The notes below the pieces were generated by a model, which worked only from the letters and a program-made list of their open reading frames with translations, ran no database searches and was not told the origin of the DNA. This document shows positions 1-12,900 of a stretch of 64,000 nucleotides of DNA, in pieces (position 1 is the stretch's first letter; each line of letters begins with the position of its first letter). Source of the stretch: Hirudinaria manillensis (taxonomy: Eukaryota; Annelida; Clitellata; Hirudinida; Hirudinidae); contig CM067535.1 in assembly GCA_034509925.1 (NCBI GenBank), positions 777,501 to 841,500 of the forward strand. Reading direction: 5' to 3'. A program made the translations under genes and the position numbers.

Positions 1-2787
1 AATTTCAGTCGACTGTTTGTTTTAATAGTGGCATTGAAAATTATTGAGGATGTTGTTATTATTATTATTATTGTTATTATTATTATTATTATTATTATAA
101 CAATTGTAAAATAATTATTGTTGTTGTTGATGTTACGTCGTCGTGTTCATTGCTGTTAAGGTCATTGATAGTTTTATACTGTATGGATGGATGGATGGAT
201 GGATGGATGGACGAAAGAATGCAAACAATTTGAAATCGATTGATTGATCTGATTGATTGATAGATTGATTGATTGGATGGCTGGCCGATTGATCAATGGC
301 TCAATGATTGAAGGAAATTCGATTGGTTTGCAGGACAGATGATTGATCGATCTTTTCGATGGCAATAATCTGCAACGTTGTGAAAATAATATGGAAGAGT
401 GTCATAATTATAAATACAGCACTTTGATTATTATTATCATTATTGTTGTATTATAATTTACATAATAATAATAATTATTAATTATTATCATATACTTAAT
501 TAATATTATTATTGTTAATGTTATTGCTATTGTTGCTATTACTAAATCAGAAAAAATTTAAAGTTAAGCGTCGGCAAAATGTAATTATAATATATATTTA
601 TAATATAATTATACTTCTACATAAATTTTTTTTTGTATGTTTTTTGTATCCATTGATGTAGCCTGTGATTTTCGCTTTACCTGGAAAGGATGAAAAAAAT
701 AGAACATTTTTTCCAGAAAACGTATCCATGCCAGAGAATATTTTGTGAAATAGGAGAATAAAAATATATTTTAAAATTATGAAAATATTTTTTAAAATAT
801 GAAAATATGAAAAATAAAAAAAAATTTACAATATTAAAAGCAAGACTTTGTTTGCCTTGAAAATTGAGCGCAAACGAGGAAGGAAGTGTCATCCTCTGAC
901 TTCCCAGTCACTTCCGGTATGGATTCAAAAACGGTTTTTATATCGTAAGTGGACCTCATTAAGTATTTTGGTTGTTTAAATATTATAATTCATTTAATTA
1001 TCATATGATGTTTATTCATTAATTAATGTCTAAATGTTTATCATTTTAATTTGGATTTATTTTTATTTATTTATTTTATTTTGGACTTTAAATCGATAAA
1101 AATCAATTATTCCGCGTTGTTTTTTGTTTTGTTTGTTTTATTTTAGAAATTATGTTCTATTTCGGTAACAATTTATTTTTGAGTTTTTATGGATTTATTT
1201 GAAATAAATCTCAATATTTTCAAGAAATTCTTTAATTTAGAAAGCAAAAAAGAAGTTTTTAACTCACTTTTTGAGAATATTTTGGAAAACATAATTCCTA
1301 GAATATCGCTGAATTGGCAAGGTTGTGATTATTTATAATTTATTATAGTTTATTATTAATTATTAGTTAATCATAATTTCAATAATTATAATGCTATGTT
1401 TTGTGTTTCATCGGTAAAAGTGCGATGCCGGGAATGCTGTTAAAGGAGTTTCCCTTCTTGAGGACAGCCTAAATATGAGTCCCACTTGTTTGTCCGGCGT
1501 GCGTGCGTGCGTGCGTGCGTGCGTGGGTGAGTGAGTGAGTGAGTGAGTGAGTGAGTGAGTGAGTGAGTGAGTGAGTGAGTGAGTGAGTGAGTGAGTGAGT
1601 GAGTGAGTGAGTGAGTGAGTGAGTGAGTGAGTGAGTGAGTGAGTGAGTGAGTGAGTGAGTGAGTGAGTGAGTGAGTGAGTGAGTGAGTGAGTGAGTGAGT
1701 GAGTGAGTGAGTGAGTGAGTGAGTGAGTGAGTGAGTGAGTGAGTGAGTGAGTGAGTGAGTGAGTGAGTGAGTGAGTGAGTGAGTGAGTGAGTGAGTGAGT
1801 GAGTGAGTGAGTGAGTGAGTGAGTGAGTGAGTGAGTGTGAGTGAGTGAGTGAGTGTGTGAGTGAGTGAGTTAGTGAGTGAGTGAGTGAGTGAGTGAGTGA
1901 GTGAGTGAGTGAGTGAGTGAGTGAGTGAGTGAGTGAGTGAGTGAGTGAGTGAGTGAGTGAGTGAGTGAGTGAGTGAGTGAGTGAGTGAGTGAGTGAGTGA
2001 GTGAGTGAGTGAGTGAGTGAGTGAGTGAGTGAGTGAGTGAGTGAGTGAGTGAGTGAGTGAGTGAGTGAGTGAGTGAGTGAGTGAGTGTGAGTGAGTGAGT
2101 GAGTGAGTGAGTGAGTGAGTGAGTGAGTGAGTGAGTGAGTGAGTGAGTGAGTGAGTGAGTGAGTGAGTGAGTGAGTGAGTGAGTGAGTGAGTGAGTGAGT
2201 GAGTGAGTGAGTGAGTGAGTGAGTGAGTGAGTGAGTGAGTGAGTGAGTGAGTGAGTGAGTGAGTGAGTGAGTGAGTGAGTGAGTGAGTGAGTGAGTGAGT
2301 GAGTGAGTGAGTGAGTGAGTGAGTGAGTGAGTGAGTGAGTGAGTGAGTGAGTGAGTAGTTTAATGTACGTGTGAAAAACTGGGTGACACACTCGTTAATC
2401 ATATTCAGATTCACAGATGCGACTGAAGGGTTATGATTCGGAGAGAGTGGTTATTTGAATTTAATATAATTTTAAAGGTTTTAATTCATTTAAAAATTTA
2501 AATATAAAAATAAATATATGAATTAATTCATTTAGATTTAAATTAAATTAAATTAAACTTATATATTATATTATTATATATAATTATTTATTAAACCAAT
2601 TTTATTAGTTGAATGATTATTAATTTAATTATTAGATTAATTAATAATTTAATTAAATTATTATATAATTAGAATAAATTTAATTGTAATTACAGCCTGG
2701 TTCTCAACTTCAATTCAAATGTTTTATAAAATCGTTGCAGAAGATACATGGATTCATTGAGTGCCTCGAATTCCTTTCGACTGATGG

Positions 2788-2824
<37 letters not shown>

Positions 2825-3923
2825 ATTATTATTATTATTATTAAATTATTATTGTCATTAATATATTTATTTATTTATTTATTTATTTAAGATAAACATT
2901 TAACGGCACTTTAGGTCATGATGTTTTTATGGTGAATGTTAAAAAATATGTTGATTTGCAAATCTTCAGTCGACGTCTGCCTGAAACCAATGAAACCAAA
3001 TATCACGATATCAGATATCATATCATTCTTTTGTGGCTAAACAGGTTGAAAGAATTATTTTGTGTCTTTGGTACTAAAGTGTTTTGCTGATAAACACAGA
3101 AATAAACAAAGGATGATAAATTATGTTTCAAACATATTATGATAATTATGCTTAAAACGTATTATGATAAATTATGTTTTAAAAGTTTTTACTGATATTT
3201 TAACAAATGAGAGTTCTTAATGATCATCGTTCATTCTCTTTATGCGTGATATTGATTTTCAATTTGAAGTTAATTTATTATGTATTTATGATGAATTTAT
3301 GATGAATTTATGATGAATTTATTATGAATTTATTATGAATATCTGCCAATAAATTTTTAAATGCAAATTCGCGTTGCGAGCAAAACTTATTTACGACAGT
3401 CGTACAAAAGTTACTCAGGCATCGAAAAATAATTCATTGACCAAACTTCTGAAATTTTTAAATTATTAAAAACATTGTTTTCCCAAAAATTTCAGAATTC
3501 ACTTCAAAGGATTTTTCTTATCTTCTCTGAAACAATTCCTTGGAATTCTTTGAAAAAATTATATAATAAAATATGATTACAATAAAATATAAATTATAAT
3601 TAAATATAATTAAATTATATTTTTGCCGGAGCAACGGCTATCATTCCAATATACGTTTTGGAGGGAGTAGTTAAGCAATTTAAATGTTTAATTCAAATTC
3701 AGATCTGAAATCGTGATAAATTGTAATTGACGATTCCATTCCTTTTGACAGTAAATTCACATTTAGGATTTGATGACCTTTACAATCGCGATGTTTCGAG
3801 GCAATAATTCAGACTTTGCAACTTCTTGGAGTTCTTAGACACTTTAATTGTTCCCCATTAATGAGTTAATTAATGAATTAATTAATTAAAAATAAGTGAT
3901 TGGTTTAAGTATATGTCACATAA
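1..3923. other. Gene-poor, repeat-rich 5' flank
   Basis: No gene could be proven here. The stretch is AT-rich and holds ATT runs (57-100), a short TGGA run (181-210), a large GTGA array (1497-2356), ATT runs at about 2790-2840 and an ATTT run near 2870-2890. Two small exon-like pieces are discussed in the findings: an ATG at 919 with a good GTAAGT donor at 945, and a 44-codon open stretch at 1189-1321 ending at a possible donor. They do not join in phase, so neither is called as a gene. Confidence 0.6.
1497..2356. repeat. GTGA/TCAC tetranucleotide array, about 830 bp
   Basis: A short GCGT run (about 1497-1525) passes directly into an almost pure GTGA array that continues to about 2356. Only a few interruptions are seen: an extra GT near 1837, variants near 1855-1871 and another extra GT near 2086. 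On the minus strand it is open in a Ser-Leu-Thr-His reading, which is a repeat artefact and not a protein. Confidence 0.97.
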
Positions 3924-6900
3924 ATGGCGGAAGGTGAGAGGTCGATAATTTCACATTTTATCATAAAGTTTAAAATTTCTTTCGATAATTACTTGAATCT
4001 TCCGATTCATCGATCAGCTATGCAATCCTTATTTCAATTTCAGACTAAAATGTTTTAAACATCTATTGTTTTGATTTTTAAAAATTATATTTTAAAAATT
4101 AAATTGGTATTTTAACTTAGCATTATTAACATAAATGCATGTCTTGCATTTTATTCGACGCGTAATATTAAAATAATTTTAAACTCCGGGTTTTTAATGA
4201 AAAACTTATTTGTCTATGTTTACATTTTATAGCCGCGCTTGAACTATCGGTTTAAAACGATCATTAAAATAGTCCTCACAAACATATTGAATTAAAAATG
4301 ATTGGTTTGTTTACGTAATCGTTTAGTTTGAAGATTTGTTTAATTTCATGATGCTTCTTGGAATGTATGTATAAGAAACATTCCTTTACCATGGATTCAC
4401 ATTTGCGATGTTTGTTGTGACGAATATTAAAATAATGTTCGATTTTATTTTTTGTTTTGTTGAACAGAAGAAGAGTGTGATTTAGATACTTTTCTGTCCT
4501 TGATGGATGAGATTGACAAAGGTAAGTTGCAAAGAGAGATTACATTTTAAGGCGATTTGGCTGAAATTACTTAATAACAGATGAAAAACCGGAAGAAAAT
4601 CGTGCAGAAGCGAAACAACCTCTAAATGCAATTAAGAGCAATGAAGAAGTTATTGATGATGATGATGATGACGATGATACTATTCTATCCTTGATGGATG
4701 AGTATGACAAGGTTGATAAGGGTGGGTTACAAAGATTCTAAATTGCATTTTAAGGTGATTTGTTTGAAATTATTTAATAACACCATAAACAGATGAGAAA
4801 CTGGAAAAAAATCGTGCGGAAATGAGCCAACCTCTAAATGCGATTCATAACAATGAAGAAGTTATTGATGATGATGGTGATGATGATATCATTCTATCCA
4901 TGATGGATGAGTATGACGAGGTTGATAAAAGTGAGTTACTAAAGTTTCCAAACTACATTTTAAGACAGTTCAGCTGAAATTATTTATTAACGTTTTTAAC
5001 AGACGTGAAAATCACAGAAACAAGGCAAACTCAAAATGCAATCAATAGGAATAAAGAAGAAGAAAAAGAAGTTATAAATAATAATAATGATGATGATGAT
5101 GAAGAGGAACTCCTCACTCTTGCCTCACAACAAATTGAGGAATCACAATCACTTCCCCCTTCAACTTCAAAGGCAGACCTCAAAACCGAACCCCCAAATC
5201 TCGCTTCTCCCACTGGAAATCAAGCCGAGAGTGAATGTAAACTTTATAATCTTTTTTACAGTTTAACATTTTGAGTACTTTCTATATATTATCTGACATG
5301 ATAAATATTTCACATTTGAAAGTATTGGCTGAGATGAGAAGGATGCAGGAGAGAATACAGATGCTGGAAAGCCAGCTACAAACTCAAAAGCAACAGCCAC
5401 AGAAAACATCTGCAGACGCCAAAAAGCGGATGCCAATGACTTCCGTTTCAACCACGGAAGCCAAAACCTTAGAGTCAAAATCATCAAAACCATCAAAACC
5501 TTCTGCAACTCAAAGAAAGTTGACCTCAAATTCGGAATCCGCAAACAAAATTTCTTTTGCTGAGGCCATGAAAGCTGCCAGTTCAAAGTCACAGCCAAGT
5601 GACGGTCAGTTTTTTAATAAGCATTATTCGTTTAATTAATGCTTAATTAAAATTTAAATCAGAAAATTGGCTCTGAAAAATAAATGAATCGTGTCTATAA
5701 TGTATTAATTTATATAATATATTAATTATTTCTATAAATAGCATATCTTTTCAGATTGCAAACTGACTTGCCTGAATGACAAAGCAGAAAAGGATTTATT
5801 TGGAGATTTTGAAGATGATGATGATGATGATAATGAGTGGACAGGATTGGATGGTAAGGAAGCCGTTCATTAATATTTATTAGGGTAATTATGCTAATTA
5901 ATATTTATTCTTGGTGATTACATGATGAAGCCAGTAATTAATATTCATTATGCTGAATATGTAATTAATTATGTTAATTAAAAACAAATCACTTCACAAC
6001 ACTGGTTTAATTATGTTAATGAATGTAATTCATTGTTGGATGAAAACAAATGTTGCTTTGAAGGCGAGAGGGGATCGGAATTGTCTCAGTCGGGCAAAGA
6101 TTTGAAGAGGATGTTGGAAGGTGATGGAAGGAAGAGGGTTGCCCACCAATTGAAACAGCAGACGGAGTCGTCTGCTTCTCAACCTCCAGTTAAAATTACA
6201 AGTACTTAGTATTCAAATATAATATATATATATATCTGTTTTTTATGTGATATTTTATTAAGTTTTAATGTTAAATTTTAATCTGAATCATTTGATTTGT
6301 TTATAATGCATTTGATTGTTTGAAAATGTTTTCTTGTTACAATTAACCATACATTATCCGTCTTTTTAAGTATATGTATCATTTATGGCCATCAATTTTT
6401 TGAGAAATAACTAAAAAAACACACAAAATATTAATTTATTCATAATTAATTCTCTTCTAAGCTTCAAACTTGGAGAAAGCTTCCTCTTCGTACATAATGT
6501 CCCTGATGGGAATTCCAAACGACCCCGGAATAACGAGTTCGTACACGTCTGACCATTGCTCTGTGCTCAGAAGTTCGGGGACGAAAGAAGAAAACATCGT
6601 CAAAGAACAATATTCTGGTATCAGGATCATGTGAGAACCTGATGTTACATTAGTTATTTGTATTTACATCAACATTATCATTTGATCGCAAATAATTTTA
6701 TTTAATCAATAATAATAAGTAATTAATAACAATTTTATTCGATTAATAATATTATTAACAACAGTTTAACGATGATGACGAGCTGAAAATCCGCCTCTTA
6801 AATGCACGAATTATTTTAAAAAATACGAGATTGTTTCGAAAAGATGCGTTCCAATTAATAATAATAATTATTATTATAATTATAATCTCTCGATGACAAA

Positions 6901-9900
6901 TCAATTTGCATCTGTACAGCAATTATTTGTATGTTATTTGTATTTATGTCAACATTATCATTTGATTGCAAATAATTTTATTTAATTAATAATAATAACT
7001 AATTCATGACAATTTTATTCAAATCAATTTGCATTTGCGTAATTTTATTTAATTAATGACAATTTTATTCAAATCAATTTGCATTTGCGTAATTTTATTT
7101 AATTAATAATAATAACTAATTCATGACAATTTTATTCAAATCAATTTGCATTTGCGTAATTTTATTTAATTAATAATAATAACTAATTCATGACAATTTT
7201 ATTCAAATCAATTTGCATTTGCGTAATTTTATTTAATTAATAATAATAACTAATTAATGACAATTTTATTCAAATCAATTTGCATTTGCGTAATTTTATT
7301 TAATTAATAATAATAACTAATTCATGACAATTTTATTCAAATCAATTTGCATTTGCGTAATTTTATTTAATTAATAATAATAACTAATTAATGACAATTT
7401 TATTCAAATCAATTTGCATATGCACAGCAATCCTCTGATATCTGCTGATCACATGAGGACTTTGATGGACAACCGAAGGATGATCAAACTCTCCAGTTTA
7501 AGGCAGAAACTCGGTGGTTGTGAATTGGATGGGGACTGGGTCACCATGGGGGTCCTCGTCTCGAAATCAGAGCAGAGGGTGTCGGCAAAGGTAAGGGGAG
7601 GAGTCAACATGCATTTAGCTTTTAAATTATTCATTATAAGTTGATGAGCATTTAGACTTATGAATTATTCATTGGATTTATTGATTAATATATATTTTAA
7701 ATGTTTTTTTATTTATGACTAGTTAATAGTAAGCAGTCTTATAATATAAGTTATGTTAACAATGATGATGACCTCACAAAACAGGGTCAACAATATTGCA
7801 TATGGAAGCTGAGCGATCTGACGGACTGCGATCAGACCCCGATCTCCATGTTCCTGTTCAGGGACATCAACACCTCCCACTGCAAAACCCTCGTCGGAAC
7901 GGTCCTCGGCTTCCTGAATCCGTCCGTCATGTCCAACAACAAGGACGACAAGGTACGTCGATGATGATATCAGTCGTTTAAAACCGCATGTTTTTTAAAT
8001 TATAATATTATATCATGTATTATAATACTCAACATTATTTATTTTTGTCAACTATACCTTCTATAATACATCGTCATCATCATCATAGTCATCGTCGTCG
8101 TCATCATCGACATCATCATCTTCATTGTCGTCGACATCATCGTCACCTGACGATCCTCGTACAAAAAGAGTTTTTGCAAAGCCTTTCTTCAAAATCGCAT
8201 CCATTTTCTAATGACTTGAAACTGACTTTTTTAAAATTTTTCTAAAAATTATTTTGATCTTTAATTTCAGTGAAAATTCAGTTTTTTTAATTCGTTTTTA
8301 ATTTTCAGTGGAAAAAGTCGAACGACTTGAGTCTGACCGTGGACAACGTTAAGAAGATTCTGCCTCTGGGCATCAGTAAGGACCTGGGAACTTGCAAAGG
8401 TCGAACCAAGATCGGGAATACCTGCAACAACTTCATCAACATGTTGGTTTCGCTTTCAGATTCTAATCTCAGATGTTTTTGTCAATTGTTTTTTAATTGT
8501 TATGTTACAAAATCTCATATATTAAGTAATAAATATCTTCATAATTATTATTATTATTATTGTTGTTATTATTATTACATCATCCAGTTATAGGTACAAT
8601 TTTAATGTGAGGCTCATTGATTAAATGTTCTTTAAAATTATCATGAATATAAGCTATCTGGTAATAATACAGGTGGTGACATAGTGGATGGTACTATGCA
8701 TGATAATATTTTTATATTACATGATAATGATATATATTAATTGATAATATATATTGCATGATAATGATTACTTGATAATATATATATTATATGATAATGA
8801 TTTATATTGCTTGATATATATTATATGATAATGATATATGTTACCTGATAATTGTGAAACTCAGAGCCCAAGGAGAGCACTGTTCCTACCACGTCCAAGC
8901 TGCCTACAAAAAACAATCTTCTAAAAGATCTGAACTGCAGAATGGGTGAGACTTGTATTTGTATCTATTTAGAATTTCATTCTTTTGTTGATTTAAATAT
9001 TTTTAATGAAACATTTTTTTATTTTTAAAATTCAAATTAATGAATTCAAAATGATCGTTGTTTAAATTCTGTCAATAATTTATAAATGATTAAATTACTT
9101 AACTAGGTTCAGTGGTGTTGCACCAAAGTTCAAGAAGGAAATGGACAAAATCAGAAACTACGGGCAGAGTGTTTCTTACAAGAACGATGTCTTCACGACA
9201 AAGTGAGTCGTTAAACATTTTTATTGCAAGCACCTAATCATTTTATCACAGTTAACTCCGAGAGGAGCATAATAGTTAATAATAATAAATTAATAATAAT
9301 TAGTTAATAATAATAAGTTAATAATTAATGATGTTATATGCAGTTGATAACAAATAAAATTAACTTTTATGATATCGAACGTCTGGCAGACCCATGCCTA
9401 AGAACATAAACAAAGTGTCCCTGCAAAGCCTTCTGAATCACCAAAAGGACTTGGCACATCGAGGTCAGAAAAACAAGAACTGCGAATTCAACACCCTCTT
9501 GCTCCACGACCTTCTTCCCGACCCCAAGGTCAAGACGACCCAAGGACAGGTCAAGGATGCCTCTCAACATGTCAAGGACACATCTGGGCAGGTTGGGGAT
9601 GCCTCGGGACAAGTCAAGGCAGCACCTGGACAGGTAAAGAACACACCTGGGCAGGTCAAAACCACTCCGGGAGAAGGCTTAAAAGATGAAAAGCACTTGT
9701 GAGTGTTTAGATGCACCTAATAATATTTACCAGTCCTTAAAATCATCTTTTTATATCAAAGTTTCAAGAGTTTATTATTAAAATATTTATTATAATTTTT
9801 ATTTCTAGTCACAACCTCCTGATGAGACCATCGGCTGGTTCAATGAATTTTGTAAAATATCTTAAAGATCTCGATGGAAGTGAGTGTCCAACATATTCAA

Positions 9901-12900
9901 CTTAATTTGATAACTTATCGAGCAACTTGTTTGAAATGTTATCAAAAAATTTATTTTGAACAAAGCAAGAAAAACATGAACTTAAAAAATGCAGAAAAAA
10001 CGAATATCATAATTTTCTCAAAATAATATAATTCTCAACGTAAATAAATTATCATAATTTTCTCAAAATATTATAATTCTCAACGTAAATAAATTATCAT
10101 AATTTTCTAAAAATATTATAATTCTCAATAAAAATAAATTATCATAATTTTCTCAAAATATTATAATTCTCAACGTAAATAAATCATCATAATTTTCTCA
10201 AAATAATATAATTCTCAACGTAAATAAATTATCATAATTTTCTCATAATATAATTCTCAATAAAAATAAATTATCATAATTTTTAAAATATTATAATTCT
10301 CAACATAAATATAAATCATTTTAGGGCCCACAATTTCTCCGAATTCAAAAAAACCCGAGAAAGTTCCGGAAGTCACTGCAGAAGAAGTTTTCAAAGACCT
10401 GATCCAAAAACCTCAGTTGACCCCGAAATTAGGTCGAGGCATCGACAAAGATGGATTCATTAACCTAGATTCACCACCACCAACTTTCAGAGATGCCAAG
10501 CAGGCCTTGGCCAATGAGAAAGCCAAGGTCAGTCAGTGCAACATAGAGCCTTGATGATGATGATGATGATGATGATGATAGTTGTGAATATGAATGTATC
10601 TCTGACTTGAATGCATGTTTCAAGTGAATGTTTGCAATGCAAGTGCATCCATGCAGATTAAACAGCAGAGCATTAATTGAGTAATTCACCAGCTAATTAA
10701 ATATTAATTTATTAAATTTTAATAAAAAAATATTAAATTTTTAATTAATTTATTAATTAATTAATTTATTAATTAAATTATTTTCCACTTGCAGTTAAAT
10801 GCATTGCAGAAGATCAAAGAGTTGGGTGGTTTGAAAAGGAAGGATCCAAACTGCACTAAAGTCGATCGACACGACAAAACATATCAGGAAAGGATAAAGA
10901 AGAGATTGAGAGAAATAGGTTCAGACGTTTCTCTGATTCATGTCATAATTATTATAATTAATATTATATTATATATATATTACATTATTATATATTATAT
11001 ATATATTACATTATTATATATATTATATTATATATATATTATTATTAATAATAATTAATATTAATTAAACATTTAATCAGATATACACATATATTTTATT
11101 TATATAATATATATATTTATTTAATTTTATTTATATAATATATTTTATATTTATATATTATATTTAATATATATATATATATATATAATTATGATAATAT
11201 GTTTGTTACAAAAACAAGGGGTCGTTGCCTTGGTGAATGCAAATGTTTGTGGGTTTGTTAGGTGCACTGTGGGCATGATTATGAATAATTAATTAAGACA
11301 ATTTAAGTTTAAAAAGGTTAATTAATATTAATTAGAAGTGGTTTTCCTCAGTGCTTTTTTTTTTTTTTTGAGTTTATGAGTTTATTAAACAAACAATTAT
11401 GTACAATGAAACAAATGAACTTAAAATACAAAATAAACTCATAGGGTCAGTCTTAAGGGAGAAATACTTTAAAACAATTTAAACTGTCACACGACATGAC
11501 ATTTAAGTTGTTGTTTGTTGTTATTATTATATTATTGTTGTTGTTTTTAGAGGACATTTAAGTTGTTGTTGTTGTTATTGTTAATGTTGTTATTGTTATT
11601 GTTATTGTTTTTAGAGGACATTTAAGTTAATATTGTTGTTGTTATTATTGTTGTTGTTATTGTTGTTGTTGTTATTGTTGTTGTTGTTTTTAGAAGAAAA
11701 CGACCAAACGACAACAAATCCTCCTCCTGCGAAGAAATCAAAGCTCTTCGGAAACGTTGTTTTGAACTCCGAGGAAATTCAGAAGTTAATCAACGCCAAG
11801 TCTGCTCATGCCAACCTCCTCTCTGCTGTCAGTTGATGATGATGACGATGTTGATGATGATGTTCTATAAAAAAAATTAGAGATAAATAAATGACGCAAT
11901 TTAAAATTAAAGATTGAATGTTTAGTTAATAAAGTTAACTAATGTACTGGAATTTTAATTAATTTATAAATTAATTATTATTATTTAATTATATAATTAA
12001 TTATTATTAATTTATAAATTGATGAATTTCTAAATTTTAGTTATTAAATTTAACTAATTTACTGGAGTTAATTAATTTTTAAATTAAATTAATTTTAAAA
12101 TTTAATTTATTTATAAATTAATTAATTTTAAATTAACGAATTTCTAAACCAGGAGGAGGAAATGCGACAAGAGCAATACTTCAACGTCCTGGAAAAGACG
12201 GAAAGAATGGAGCAGAAGATGATCAACACGAAGGAGATTAAAGTCAATGCATTCACCTGCTTCCAGGTTTGAAAATTATTGCATAATTATTATCAATACT
12301 ATTATTATTATTAATACTAATATTATTATTATTATTAATACTATTATTATTATTAATACCATTATTATTATTAATACTATTATTATTATTAATACTAATA
12401 TTATTATTAATACTTATATTATTATTATTAGTAGTAGTACTATTATTACTTATTTAGACATATTATCATCTCCTGTTGTTGGAAAGTATTTGATTTTGAT
12501 TAAGTGATGTTTAAATAATGTAACGTTTTGGGTAGCATTATTATTATTATTATTATTAATGTCTTTATTAATTATATTATTATTTTTTAGCAACACCACG
12601 ACTAATTTTGAATGCTTCAGTCAAATTACATTTATTATTATAATTTATATTATTATAAATTATTTATTATAATAATTGTTTCTACCTATATCATCTTTAC
12701 AATACCTCAGAAGTAAATTTATGTTTACAATCCCCAGTGCAAGTACACCGCCCTCTCTCTGTCTGACTTGTGCATCTCCGAAGGTCACCAAACGTCAAAG
12801 GTCAAGGCCACGAAGAGGTTCTTCAGGTGCAAAGAGTGCAAGAACAAGTGCATCTCATTGGATAGGCTGCCAACACTGCCCTGCAGGTTGCTATTTAAGC

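Noticed and set aside
1440..2414. 324-codon Ser-Leu-Thr-His open frame (minus strand)
   Set aside because: It is simply the GTGA microsatellite read in one frame. A tetranucleotide without stops is open over its whole length.
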